The notes below the pieces were generated by a model that did not search any database, was not told where the DNA came from, and was given only the letters and a program-made list of their open reading frames with translations. Below, in pieces: positions 26,313-34,695 of a DNA stretch of 37,720 bases (its first letter is position 1; each line of letters opens with the position of its first letter). Location: positions 1-37,720 of the forward strand of contig CADBOU010000124.1 of the NCBI GenBank assembly GCA_902796355.1. Reading direction: 5' to 3'. The translations under genes were made by a program, and so were the position numbers. Origin of the DNA: an uncultured Lachnospiraceae bacterium (GTDB taxonomy: Bacteria; Bacillota; Clostridia; Lachnospirales; Lachnospiraceae).

Positions 26313-29178
26313 TTCATTTAAAACAAAAGCACTTAAATTTATCAAATCACGTGTATTCGTGTTCATTCTGATTGTTCTGATATTGTTCGGGTCACTGATC
26401 CGAAAAGTTTTCGTACTGCAGATCATTCATGGGCAGGAGTATATGGATGAATATGCGCTTCAGATCAAGAAAACCAAGACTTTCCGGGGGACGCGCGGGA
26501 ATATTTATGACTCATCCGGCAATCTTCTTGCCTACAGCAAAGTCTCATACACTGTGACAATAGAAGATGAAGGTGTCTACAAAGACCGTGATCAGAAGAA
26601 TAAAATGCTCAATGCGATTATTCTGAAAGTGATCTATCTGGTAGAGACAAATGAAGATACAGTCAGCACTGATAATTTTGGTATTGAGGTATCAGATGAA
26701 GGGTTCCGTTATATTGATACCGGCACGAAAAAACTCCGTTTTCTGGCAGATGTCTTTGGGTACACAACCATTGATAAACTTTCTTCCAAACAGAAGAATA
26801 TGTCTGCCGGCGATCTGATTAAGTACCTGTGTACTGATGATACATACGGCTATGGTATCGATACCGACAGTATGGATGCTTCAACGGTTCTGAAGCTGGT
26901 CTGCATCCGCTACAAGATGGGACTTAACAGTTATCAGAAATACATCAGTACGCCGATTGCGGAAAATGTCTCCGAAAGAACAGTTGCAGCCATAAAAGAA
27001 AACAAAGCAGAATTGACTGGTGTCGATGTAGGAGAGGAGTATGTCCGTCAATATATCGATGCGCAGTATTTTTCACCTGTCATCGGTTACACAGGCGATA
27101 TATCACAGGAAGAATATGAAGAACTGACATCGGAAGGCCTGGATTATGAGAGAACCGATGTAATCGGCAAATCAGGCGTCGAGAAAAGCCTGGATTCCTA
27201 TCTGCAGGGGAAAAAGGGTGAGATCAACCTGTACGTCGATAACACCGGAAAAATCCTCTCCAGCAGTCAGACTGACACGGCCGGAGCCGGCAATGATGTC
27301 TATCTGACGATTGATCACGATCTTCAGATTGCCACGTATAAGATGATCGAGGAAAAACTTGCCGGTATCATATACGGGCGCCTTGCAGACACACTGACCT
27401 TTGACAGATCTTCTGTGGAAGATACATACGAACTTAAAACCCCTGTCGGAGACGTGTACTATGCGTTTTTTGACAATGAACTGCTCGATATGGAGCATAT
27501 GTGGAATTCAAGGGCTAAGACAAATGAAAAAGAAGTGGCGGCCATCACTGACGACGCCACTGAGACTATGTTGTCTAATTGTCTTAAAATCATGAAAGAC
27601 CCGGCCGGAAAAATCTTTTCGGATCTTGAAGTTGAACAGCAGAACTATCTTTCATGTCTGGTGGACAATGTGCTTACTGAAGAGACCGGCATTATTGTGA
27701 AAAGCGATATAGACAAGACAGATGATATGGTGCAGTCCTGGCTCAAAGATGAAGATATCAATGTATATGATTATCTCAATTATGTCATTTCCAAGGGGTG
27801 GATTGATATGACGCCTCTGCAGCCTTATATCGAGAAATCATCTAATTACTCAGACGCATCTCAGATTTATAATGCTATACTGGAATATCTGAAACAGAAT
27901 GCGGCAACTAACCACGAATTTCGAAAGATTGTCATCAAATATCAGATCAGAAGCGGTAAGATAACCGGCAAACAGGCTTGCATGATGCTCTATGAACAAG
28001 GCGTGCTGGACAAGAGTGACGGCATGTATGCATCACTGGCAAACGACTCTATTTCTCCCTATGAATTTGTCAGCCAGGAGATTAAATCGCTGGCTCTGAC
28101 GCCCGGTCAGATCGGCATTGAACCGTGCAGCGCTTCAGCGATTGTCACTGATCCTTCGACAGGAAAAGTGCTCGCCTGTGTCTCCTACCCGGGGTATGAC
28201 AACAACCGGCTTTCCAATGTGATGGACAACGCTTATTTCAGCCGCCTTTCATCTATGTCTTCCAGTCCTTTGTATAATAAGGCAACGCAGGAGAGGACAG
28301 CGCCCGGATCAACGTTCAAGATGATGTCTGCCGTTGCCGGTCTTACCGAAGGAGCTATTGCCACAGATACTTATGTTTACTGCTATGGCGAATTCAGGGA
28401 AGTTGAGCCGCCTGTTCGATGCTGGGTATACCCCGGCGGACACGGGGCACTTGATGTGACACAGGCTATCAATGTATCGTGCAATTATTTCTTCAACCAG
28501 GTTGGCTATAATCTTGGTTTGAAGTCAGACGGCACCTATTCAAGTGATTTAGGCATCTCTAAGCTTAGAAAATATGCCAAAGGTTTTGGATTTGATGATG
28601 TATCCGGCATTGAATTGACAGAATCATCACCGAAGATATCTGATACAGCCTCGGTTCCTTCAGCGATGGGACAGGGCACAAACAACTATACAACCGCACA
28701 GCTCGGAAAGTATGTCGCCACTATAGCGGCCAATGGTAAATGTTATGATTTAACACTTGTCGATCATATTGACGATGAAAAAGGAAAAACAGTCAAGAAA
28801 TACAAGGCGGAGATGACAAACGAGCTTTCAAAAGTCTCTGAAGAAACATGGGATGCTGTTCATGAGGGCATGCACCGTGTGGGGACAGAATCCGGGCCGT
28901 TTTTGTTGATGAAGGAGCTAAATTTTGAGATGGCCGGTAAAACCGGTACAGCCCAGCAGAGTCGCGTCCATCCTGACCACGCTTTATTTGTGGGATATGC
29001 GCCGTATGAGAAGCCTGAAATCTCTATGGCAATTCGCATCGCTAACGGCTATAGTTCCGTGTATGCTGCGGAACTTGGCAGGGATATTACACGGTACTAT
29101 TTTGATTTATCAAGCGAAGAGGCGTTAATCACAGGCTCAGCGGCAGCGGTGGCCAACACATCGGCCCGAACCGATTGA
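26305..29178 (+). CDS. mrdA: Penicillin-binding protein 2 (class B transpeptidase) with a large insertion
   Basis: A 957-residue class B PBP of the elongation complex that crosslinks peptidoglycan made by RodA. One N-terminal membrane helix (about 19-36) precedes the pedestal region with FRGTRGNIYDSSGNLLAYS. The transpeptidase has all three motifs: STFK (S669 nucleophile, K672), SCN (725-727) and KTG (879-881). Typical PBP2 proteins are about 600-720 residues; the excess is mainly a hydrophilic, probably helical insertion between DHDLQIATYKMIEEKL (near 340) and SASAIVTDPSTGKVLA (near 610). I favour the TTG at 26305 (GAGGAG at 26289-26294). A GTG at 26275 would add ten residues and overlap mreD more. 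Confidence 0.92.
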   Translation: MFDSFKTKALKFIKSRVFVFILIVLILFGSLIRKVFVLQIIHGQEYMDEYALQIKKTKTFRGTRGNIYDSSGNLLAYSKVSYTVTIEDEGVYKDRDQKNKMLNAIILKVIYLVETNEDTVSTDNFGIEVSDEGFRYIDTGTKKLRFLADVFGYTTIDKLSSKQKNMSAGDLIKYLCTDDTYGYGIDTDSMDASTVLKLVCIRYKMGLNSYQKYISTPIAENVSERTVAAIKENKAELTGVDVGEEYVRQYIDAQYFSPVIGYTGDISQEEYEELTSEGLDYERTDVIGKSGVEKSLDSYLQGKKGEINLYVDNTGKILSSSQTDTAGAGNDVYLTIDHDLQIATYKMIEEKLAGIIYGRLADTLTFDRSSVEDTYELKTPVGDVYYAFFDNELLDMEHMWNSRAKTNEKEVAAITDDATETMLSNCLKIMKDPAGKIFSDLEVEQQNYLSCLVDNVLTEETGIIVKSDIDKTDDMVQSWLKDEDINVYDYLNYVISKGWIDMTPLQPYIEKSSNYSDASQIYNAILEYLKQNAATNHEFRKIVIKYQIRSGKITGKQACMMLYEQGVLDKSDGMYASLANDSISPYEFVSQEIKSLALTPGQIGIEPCSASAIVTDPSTGKVLACVSYPGYDNNRLSNVMDNAYFSRLSSMSSSPLYNKATQERTAPGSTFKMMSAVAGLTEGAIATDTYVYCYGEFREVEPPVRCWVYPGGHGALDVTQAINVSCNYFFNQVGYNLGLKSDGTYSSDLGISKLRKYAKGFGFDDVSGIELTESSPKISDTASVPSAMGQGTNNYTTAQLGKYVATIAANGKCYDLTLVDHIDDEKGKTVKKYKAEMTNELSKVSEETWDAVHEGMHRVGTESGPFLLMKELNFEMAGKTGTAQQSRVHPDHALFVGYAPYEKPEISMAIRIANGYSSVYAAELGRDITRYYFDLSSEEALITGSAAAVANTSARTD

Positions 29179-29200
29179 TACCAGCGAAGAGGGTTCTTTT

Positions 29201-30370
29201 ATGCGTGAATTAATAAAAAGATTACGCAATATGTTTTTCAGATCATATTCAGTCAGAGAGTTCAATGTGCCTCTTCTGATTACTGTTGTTGTACTGACAT
29301 TAATTGGACTGGCTGTCATCGGCAGTGCCAATCCTGATGCCAGAGTAAAACAGATTCTGGGTATGATTCTGGGTATGGCCGCCTTATTGGTGCTGTCAGT
29401 CACTGATTATATCTGGATTCAGGATTTGCATTGGTTTTTGTATGGAGGCCTGATTTTCATTTTGCTTTTTGTCAAGCTTTTCGGTGAAACCTACAATGGT
29501 GCACAGCGATGGATCGCGATCGGAAGCTTTACTTTCCAGCCATCAGAGCTTGCAAAAATCGTTATGATCCTTTGGGCGTCACGCTTTCTTATGACACACC
29601 GGCGCACCATTAATAAACCGTCTGTATTAGTACAGTATTTTGGCCTGGCCGCCATTCCGCTTGCATTGATTTACATCCAGCCTGATTTATCGACAACAAT
29701 CTCAATAGGTATTGTGCTTGTGTTGATTCTCTTTATGGGAGGCATCAGTTATCGGTATGTTATCGCTGCTTTTGCAGTGGTTATTCCTGTGGCTGTGATC
29801 TTTCTTAATATTGTGGTGCAGCCGGGGCAAAAACTGATCGCCAAATATCAGCAGGATCGTATTCTTGCCTGGTTAGAGCCTGAGAAATATTCAACAGAAG
29901 ACGGCTGGCAGCAACAGAATTCCATTATGGCCATCGGATCAGGAAGGCTGTCAGGAAAGGGGCTGGGAAATGACACAGCACAGTCAGTTAAGAATGGTAA
30001 TTATATTGTCGAGCCCGAGACAGACTTCATCTTTGCCATTGTGGGAGAGGAGATGGGCTTTCTTGGCTCTTGCCTTGTAATCGGGCTTATTGCAATTATT
30101 GTTTTTATGATCATTCGGGTCGGTACCCAGGCGCGTGATATGGGAGGGTCACTCCTATGCTACGGCCTGGCCGGTCAGATCGCATTTCAGGCTTTTATGA
30201 ATATAGCGGTCGCGACCGGCATTGCACCAAACACAGGCATTCCGCTTCCCTTTGTCAGTGCAGGATTAACTTCTCTGGTCAGTCTCTATGCCGGCATCGG
30301 AATCGTGTTAAATGTCGGTCTTCAGAAGAACTATATCAGCAGAACAGGAGGAGAAGTCATCACATGGTAA
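29201..30370 (+). CDS. rodA: Peptidoglycan glycosyltransferase RodA (SEDS family)
   Basis: A 389-residue SEDS protein with about ten membrane helices that polymerises lipid II into glycan strands together with PBP2. Family motifs are visible: YNGAQRWIAIG, FQPSELAKI, QPDLSTT and VEPETDFIFAIVGEEMGFLG. GAAGAGGG at 29186-29193 precedes the ATG. The stop overlaps the start of the carboxypeptidase gene by seven bases (ATGGTAA). The position directly after PBP2 and MreBCD favours RodA over FtsW. Confidence 0.95.
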   Translation: MRELIKRLRNMFFRSYSVREFNVPLLITVVVLTLIGLAVIGSANPDARVKQILGMILGMAALLVLSVTDYIWIQDLHWFLYGGLIFILLFVKLFGETYNGAQRWIAIGSFTFQPSELAKIVMILWASRFLMTHRRTINKPSVLVQYFGLAAIPLALIYIQPDLSTTISIGIVLVLILFMGGISYRYVIAAFAVVIPVAVIFLNIVVQPGQKLIAKYQQDRILAWLEPEKYSTEDGWQQQNSIMAIGSGRLSGKGLGNDTAQSVKNGNYIVEPETDFIFAIVGEEMGFLGSCLVIGLIAIIVFMIIRVGTQARDMGGSLLCYGLAGQIAFQAFMNIAVATGIAPNTGIPLPFVSAGLTSLVSLYAGIGIVLNVGLQKNYISRTGGEVITW

Positions 30371-31344
30371 ACAATGCAACAGTAAAGAAATATATATGTT
30401 TGTTATGCCTGCCTGTTATTCTTCTTCTCTTGTTAAGTGCCTGTTCTATGCGGCAGGCGGCATACGCTTCTGATTATATGTTGGAGAAGTATAACGGTTC
30501 AGTTCAAAAAGGAGACCTTTTTGCGTCAAATCTATGTGTGCTAACTGATAAAACAAATGGTGAAGAAGCGCCCGTGGATGCGGCTGCGCATGGATATGCA
30601 CTCTTTAATACAGATAACAATAAGACCATAACATGGTATAAGGCTGATGAAAGTCTGTTCCCTGCCAGCACAACGAAACTGATGACGGCCCTTCTTGCAC
30701 TCAAGAGCGGTAAGTTGGATGAGACAGTTACTGTCAGTCAGCATGCTGTAGAAGATCTTGAAGAAGGGTCTTCTGTGGCAAATCTTAAACCCGGTGATCA
30801 GCTTCCTCTTTCTGATGTCCTGTATGGACTGGTTATGCAGTCCGGTAATGATGCCGCCGTTGCCATAGCTGAATTTCTGGCTGATGGCAGTGAAGCTGAC
30901 TTTGTAAAAATGATGAACGATGAAGCGCAACTGATCGGTGCGACAAAAACACATTTTATGAATCCTCACGGCCTTCATGAAGAAAAACACTATACAACTG
31001 TTTATGACCTGTATTTGATTTTTAATGAATGCCTCAAATACGATGAGTTCCGCACGATTATATCCGCAATGGATTACAATACTTCTTCAACAGCCTCAGA
31101 CGGAACGATGCGTTCGATCAATTGGGAACCCACGAATTATTATGCGTTGGGCGAGGCAGATCCACCCAAGGGCATCACCATCATTGGAGGAAAAACCGGC
31201 ACAACAGACGAGGCCGGATGCTGTCTGGTTCTGCTGAGTCAAAATGAAGACGAAACGCCTTACATCTCAATTGTGATGGGCGCTGCAGACAAACATATTC
31301 TCTATGCTGATATGAATGAATTGATGGAGATGGAGAAAGACTGA
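30364..31344 (+). CDS. Lipoprotein D-alanyl-D-alanine carboxypeptidase (serine-type, S11)
   Basis: A 326-residue penicillin-binding carboxypeptidase that removes the terminal D-Ala from muropeptides. The N-terminus has a signal with the lipobox LSAC (about residues 24-27), so the protein is probably a lipoprotein on the outer face of the membrane. The catalytic triad of motifs is intact: STTK (S102, K105), SGN (160-162) and KTG (277-279). It stops about 47 residues after KTG, too short for the C-terminal beta domain and amphipathic anchor of DacA/PBP5. Start at 30364 is supported by GGAGGAG at 30346-30352. A longer frame from 30157 is rodA in the wrong frame. Confidence 0.9.
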   Translation: MVNNATVKKYICLLCLPVILLLLLSACSMRQAAYASDYMLEKYNGSVQKGDLFASNLCVLTDKTNGEEAPVDAAAHGYALFNTDNNKTITWYKADESLFPASTTKLMTALLALKSGKLDETVTVSQHAVEDLEEGSSVANLKPGDQLPLSDVLYGLVMQSGNDAAVAIAEFLADGSEADFVKMMNDEAQLIGATKTHFMNPHGLHEEKHYTTVYDLYLIFNECLKYDEFRTIISAMDYNTSSTASDGTMRSINWEPTNYYALGEADPPKGITIIGGKTGTTDEAGCCLVLLSQNEDETPYISIVMGAADKHILYADMNELMEMEKD

Positions 31345-31346
31345 TC

Positions 31347-32759
31347 TTGAGTTCGAACAAACGAAACGCGGTTCAACACAAAAGGAAAAACAGAAAGGGG
31401 ATCGTCAATATCGGTACCTTTCTGTTTTCCGCTGTATTAATCTATCTGATCATTTCCATTGTCTCCTATATGACGAAGAATCATGTCTCTCCATATGAGA
31501 TAACCGAGGGGTCTATTGTTGAAGACTCTGTTTATACAGGCGTTATTGTGCGCAGCGAGAAAGAGGTCAAGTCAGAACAAGACGGATATATCAATTATTA
31601 TCTCGATGATGTCAGCAAGGCCGGAGCCGGCCAGCATGTGTGTGCTGTTTCAAAAAAAACATTGATTGATCTAGAAGATACAGGTGATTACAATACAAAA
31701 AAGCTCTCAAGTGCACAGGAGTCTGTCATGCTCTCAGGCATTCAACAGTATGTGACTGCGTATACGTCTGACAATTATGCCAGGCTCTATGATCTTCACA
31801 ACGAAATAGATGCAGCTTATGGTGTTAATTCAGCTGATTATCTGGCTGATCAGATCGATTCACTGGCTGAAAAAGGCGAAGATATCAAGTACGTGGACGC
31901 ACCTGCGGACGGATTGATTGTCTACACCGTCGACAGCCTGGACGGTTTAACTGCAAAAGATGTGACAACTGAATTGTTCGAGAAGAAGAAATACAACGAG
32001 CAGGTTAACAGACAGAATACAAAGATCAAGAAGAATGAGCGCCTGTTCAGGATGATCACTGATGAAAAATGGAGCATCCTTTTTCCATTGAATCAAGAAG
32101 CATCAGAAAAAATGCATGATACAAAGATGATAGAAACAAGGATTGGCAATATGCAGTCTACCATATGGGGTGATTTTGAAATTGTCAATCAGAACGGTGA
32201 TACATTCGGTAAACTGACGTTTTCAACCGATATGCTGCAGTTTGCCTCTCAGCGTTTTGTGACGGTCGAACTTGTTTTGCAAAATGACAGTGGCCTGAAG
32301 ATTCCTGAATCGGCTGTTGTTGAACGCAGTGTTTATGAGATCCCTTCAGATTTTGTGATCACAGATCCAAATACCGGCTCTACAGCAGTTATGTTGAAAG
32401 ATGAATCAGGCGAGACCATACAAAAACAGATACAGATTTTTACAAAACTGGAAAAACAAGTTGAAAGCGCAAGTGATCAACAACCTAAAACATATTATTA
32501 TGTCAAAAAAAATGAACTGACCAACGATACTGTGATCTATCGCGATAATGGCCCTGGAACTTACACTGTCAACAAAACTGTCAAAATGAAAGGTGTTTAT
32601 AACATCAACAAAGGGTATGCCTCATTTCAGTATATTGATATTAAAGCATCAAATGATCTCTACTATATAGTCGGGCACAATACGGAATACGGACCGTCTA
32701 CATACGATCATATCGCTTTAAATGCCGATAAATTAAAGGAAAATGTAGTTGTTCACTGA
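31347..32759 (+). CDS. HlyD-like (barrel-sandwich) membrane-anchored protein of unknown function
   Basis: A 470-residue protein. A basic N-terminus precedes one membrane helix (about 20-42) and a large extracellular part. That part begins with a HlyD/RND-adaptor-like segment (EGSIVEDSVYTGVIVRSEKEV, in pieces, about residues 53-75; then GYINYYLDDVSKAGAGQHVCAV) that looks like a lipoyl/barrel-sandwich half-domain. A helical region (about 105-175) and a returning half-domain (YVDAPADGLIVYTVDSLDG) follow. The start is TTG at 31347, two bases after the previous stop, with GGAG at 31332-31335. No ABC or RND partner is encoded nearby. Placement between a wall carboxypeptidase and yggS-sepF hints at an envelope or division role. 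Confidence 0.7.
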   Translation: MSSNKRNAVQHKRKNRKGIVNIGTFLFSAVLIYLIISIVSYMTKNHVSPYEITEGSIVEDSVYTGVIVRSEKEVKSEQDGYINYYLDDVSKAGAGQHVCAVSKKTLIDLEDTGDYNTKKLSSAQESVMLSGIQQYVTAYTSDNYARLYDLHNEIDAAYGVNSADYLADQIDSLAEKGEDIKYVDAPADGLIVYTVDSLDGLTAKDVTTELFEKKKYNEQVNRQNTKIKKNERLFRMITDEKWSILFPLNQEASEKMHDTKMIETRIGNMQSTIWGDFEIVNQNGDTFGKLTFSTDMLQFASQRFVTVELVLQNDSGLKIPESAVVERSVYEIPSDFVITDPNTGSTAVMLKDESGETIQKQIQIFTKLEKQVESASDQQPKTYYYVKKNELTNDTVIYRDNGPGTYTVNKTVKMKGVYNINKGYASFQYIDIKASNDLYYIVGHNTEYGPSTYDHIALNADKLKENVVVH

Positions 32760-32787
32760 TGAAGTATAATCAGAGGGAGATGGAAAT
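32760..32787 (+). promoter_or_regulatory. Possible promoter element before yggS
   Basis: The short gap contains a perfect TATAAT at 32765-32770, but I find no -35-like hexamer at 16-18 bp and no TG extension. The ribosome binding site AGGGAG (32773-32778) follows at once, so a transcript started here would have a very short leader. Likely fortuitous or weak. Confidence 0.2.
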
Positions 32788-33492
32788 ATGAGTACTATTA
32801 AAAATGGCCTTGAGACCATCGGAAACGCAGTCGAATCCGCTGCAAAACGAGCAGGCCGGGATCCGTCAGAAGTGACTTTAATCGCTGTCAGCAAGACGAA
32901 ACCAGTTGATATGATCCGGGAGGCTTACGAACTGGGGCAGAGAGATTTCGGTGAAAACAAAGTCCAGGAGCTGACGGCTAAATACGAAGAGCTTCCAAAG
33001 GATATCAGATGGCATATGATCGGTCATCTGCAAAGCAATAAAGTCAAATATATTATTGATAAAGTAGCTATGATTCATTCGGTAGATTCTCTTCATTTAG
33101 CAGAAGTGATAGAGAAGGAAGCTGTCAAAAAAGGAGTAGAACATATAGACGTGCTTCTTGAAGTAAATGTATCCGGAGAAGACAGTAAATTCGGCCTGAC
33201 TCCCGAAGATTTAAAGGCACAGATTAAACAGTTTGCTGCTTTTAAACATGTGCGGGTACGCGGCTTGATGACTGTTGCGCCCTTTGTAGAGGATCCAGAA
33301 GAAGTACGCCCTTACTTTAAGCAGTTAAAGCAACTAAGTGTTGACATTCAGAATCAAAACATAGATAATAAAATAGATGTAGGTTTACTTTCAATGGGCA
33401 TGTCCGGAGATTTCGAAGTTGCCATTGAAGAAGGAGCTGCATTTGTTCGTGTAGGTACGGCTATTTTTGGTGCCCGTAACTACACTGTGTAA
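32788..33492 (+). CDS. YggS/PROSC-family PLP homeostasis protein
   Basis: A 234-residue single-domain PLP-binding protein (YggS/YlmE/PLPHP family) with an alanine-racemase-like barrel but no known catalytic turnover; it buffers free PLP. The PLP lysine is K36 in AVSKTKP. The conserved FGENKVQEL, WHMIGHLQSNK and the late SMGMSGDFEVAIEEGAAFVRVGTAIFG region (in pieces) are present. In Firmicutes this gene (ylmE) precedes sepF (ylmF), as here. AGGGAG at 32773-32778 precedes the ATG. Confidence 0.95.
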   Translation: MSTIKNGLETIGNAVESAAKRAGRDPSEVTLIAVSKTKPVDMIREAYELGQRDFGENKVQELTAKYEELPKDIRWHMIGHLQSNKVKYIIDKVAMIHSVDSLHLAEVIEKEAVKKGVEHIDVLLEVNVSGEDSKFGLTPEDLKAQIKQFAAFKHVRVRGLMTVAPFVEDPEEVRPYFKQLKQLSVDIQNQNIDNKIDVGLLSMGMSGDFEVAIEEGAAFVRVGTAIFGARNYTV

Positions 33493-33534
33493 CGGGGGGA
33501 CGTTAAAAACAATTAAAGAAGGAAGCAGGCTGCG

Positions 33535-34110
33535 ATGAGTGTATTAGACAAATTCATGGATATGATGCGTCTTAACGACGACGATTATGATGACGAATAC
33601 TATGATGATTTAGGCGAAGAGGAAGAATACGAAGACGACCCGAAGGGCCGCACCGGTTTTTTCGGAAGAAAACGCTCCGGCAGTTATGACGATGACTATG
33701 ATGATCCGGCACCAGTTTCAAGCACACCGAAAGAGGAAAGAAAGAGTGTTTTTTCCCGTGAACCGGCTCGAAAGAGCAACAATGTGACACCGATGCGTTC
33801 ATCAAAGAACCTTCTCCCAAACATGGAGGTTTGCGTTGTAAAGCCAACGGCTCTGGACGATTCACGAGAGATTATCAATACGCTTTTAGCTGGACGGACA
33901 GTAATCCTGAATCTGGAAGGCCTAGATCTTGAGATTTCTCAGCGCATTATCGATTTTACTTCCGGCGCAGCTTACGCTATTGACGGCAAACTCCAAAAGA
34001 TATCAAGTTATATCTTCCTTGTGACGCCGCCCAATGTTGAGATTTCCGGAGATTTACAGGATCTGTTCTCAAATGGATCCCTGTCAACATCATCGGTTAC
34101 ACGTTTCTAA
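33535..34110 (+). CDS. sepF: Cell division protein SepF
   Basis: A 191-residue FtsZ-associated protein that anchors and bundles FtsZ filaments. An N-terminal amphipathic segment (MSVLDKFMDMMRL) would bind the membrane. An unusually acidic, Asp/Glu/Tyr-rich linker (about 14-45) precedes a Ser/Lys-rich stretch, and the SepF domain spans about residues 93-180 with LLAGRTVILNLEGLD and FLVTPPNVEIS. GAAGGAAG at 33518-33525 precedes the ATG. It is the last gene before a strong terminator, ending the carboxypeptidase-HlyD-yggS-sepF run. Confidence 0.94.
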   Translation: MSVLDKFMDMMRLNDDDYDDEYYDDLGEEEEYEDDPKGRTGFFGRKRSGSYDDDYDDPAPVSSTPKEERKSVFSREPARKSNNVTPMRSSKNLLPNMEVCVVKPTALDDSREIINTLLAGRTVILNLEGLDLEISQRIIDFTSGAAYAIDGKLQKISSYIFLVTPPNVEISGDLQDLFSNGSLSTSSVTRF

Positions 34111-34130
34111 ATCAGAATGCTGCAAACAAG

Positions 34131-34164
34131 ACGGTGTCATCCAAATGGATGGCACCGTTTTTTT
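34131..34164 (+). terminator. Rho-independent terminator after sepF
   Basis: A 12-bp stem pairs ACGGTGTCATCC (34131-34142) with GGATGGCACCGT (34147-34158), with one G-T wobble, around an AAAT loop. A run of seven T follows at 34158-34164. It lies 20 nt after the sepF stop and is the clearest terminator in the window. Confidence 0.92.
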
Positions 34165-34197
34165 GAAATCAGGCATTCACTTAAGGGGTAATTTGTC

Positions 34198-34695
34198 TTG
34201 ATACAATCTAAACACTTAAGAAATCTTTATATTCCCTTGCTGCTCATAGCTGCACTGACAGCTCTGGACCAGTGGACAAAAGCTTTGGCTGTACACAGTC
34301 TCAAAGGGCATGAAGATGTAATACTGATTAATCATGTGCTTCAACTGCGCTATATAGAAAACCGGGGGGCTGCTTTCGGTATCCTGCAAAACAGCAGAGT
34401 TTTCTTTATCATACTGACTGTCATAGTTCTTGCAGGTGCTGTCATCATTTATACGCGTTATTGTTTAAACAACAGGCCTCATGTTATTGTCGTCCTTTTG
34501 TTTTCTGTTCTGATGGCCGGCGCCATCGGTAACCTGATTGACAGGGCTGTCCACGGTTATGTCGTAGATTTCATTTATTTTTCTCTCATTGATTTTCCGG
34601 TGTTTAATGTAGCTGATATCTATATTACCTGTGGATGTATCATAACTTTGTTGTATGTACTGATTTCAGATAAAACAAATGACCATACCGTTTGA
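34198..34695 (+). CDS. lspA: Lipoprotein signal peptidase (signal peptidase II)
   Basis: A 165-residue aspartyl membrane protease that cleaves prolipoproteins at the lipobox after lipidation. Four membrane helices are evident. The family motifs NRGAAFGIL and the two catalytic aspartates are present: D115 in NLIDRAVHG and D140 in FNVADIYI. The start is TTG at 34198, with AAGGGG at 34183-34188. It would process the lipoprotein carboxypeptidase at 30.4 kb. The 3' end overlaps rluD by 17 bases. No clear promoter is visible between the sepF terminator and this start. Confidence 0.95.
   Translation: MIQSKHLRNLYIPLLLIAALTALDQWTKALAVHSLKGHEDVILINHVLQLRYIENRGAAFGILQNSRVFFIILTVIVLAGAVIIYTRYCLNNRPHVIVVLLFSVLMAGAIGNLIDRAVHGYVVDFIYFSLIDFPVFNVADIYITCGCIITLLYVLISDKTNDHTV

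Noticed and set aside
30157-30363. Upstream extension of the carboxypeptidase frame by 69 codons
   Set aside because: It is the rodA sequence read in another frame, rich in Arg/Cys/His and lacking signal-peptide character. The ATG at 30364 has GGAGGAG in front and gives a proper lipoprotein signal.
23130-31344. The radC-to-carboxypeptidase cluster as a new system
   Set aside because: It is the known radC-mre-PBP2-rodA elongation cluster. Only the altered MreB and long PBP2 are noteworthy.
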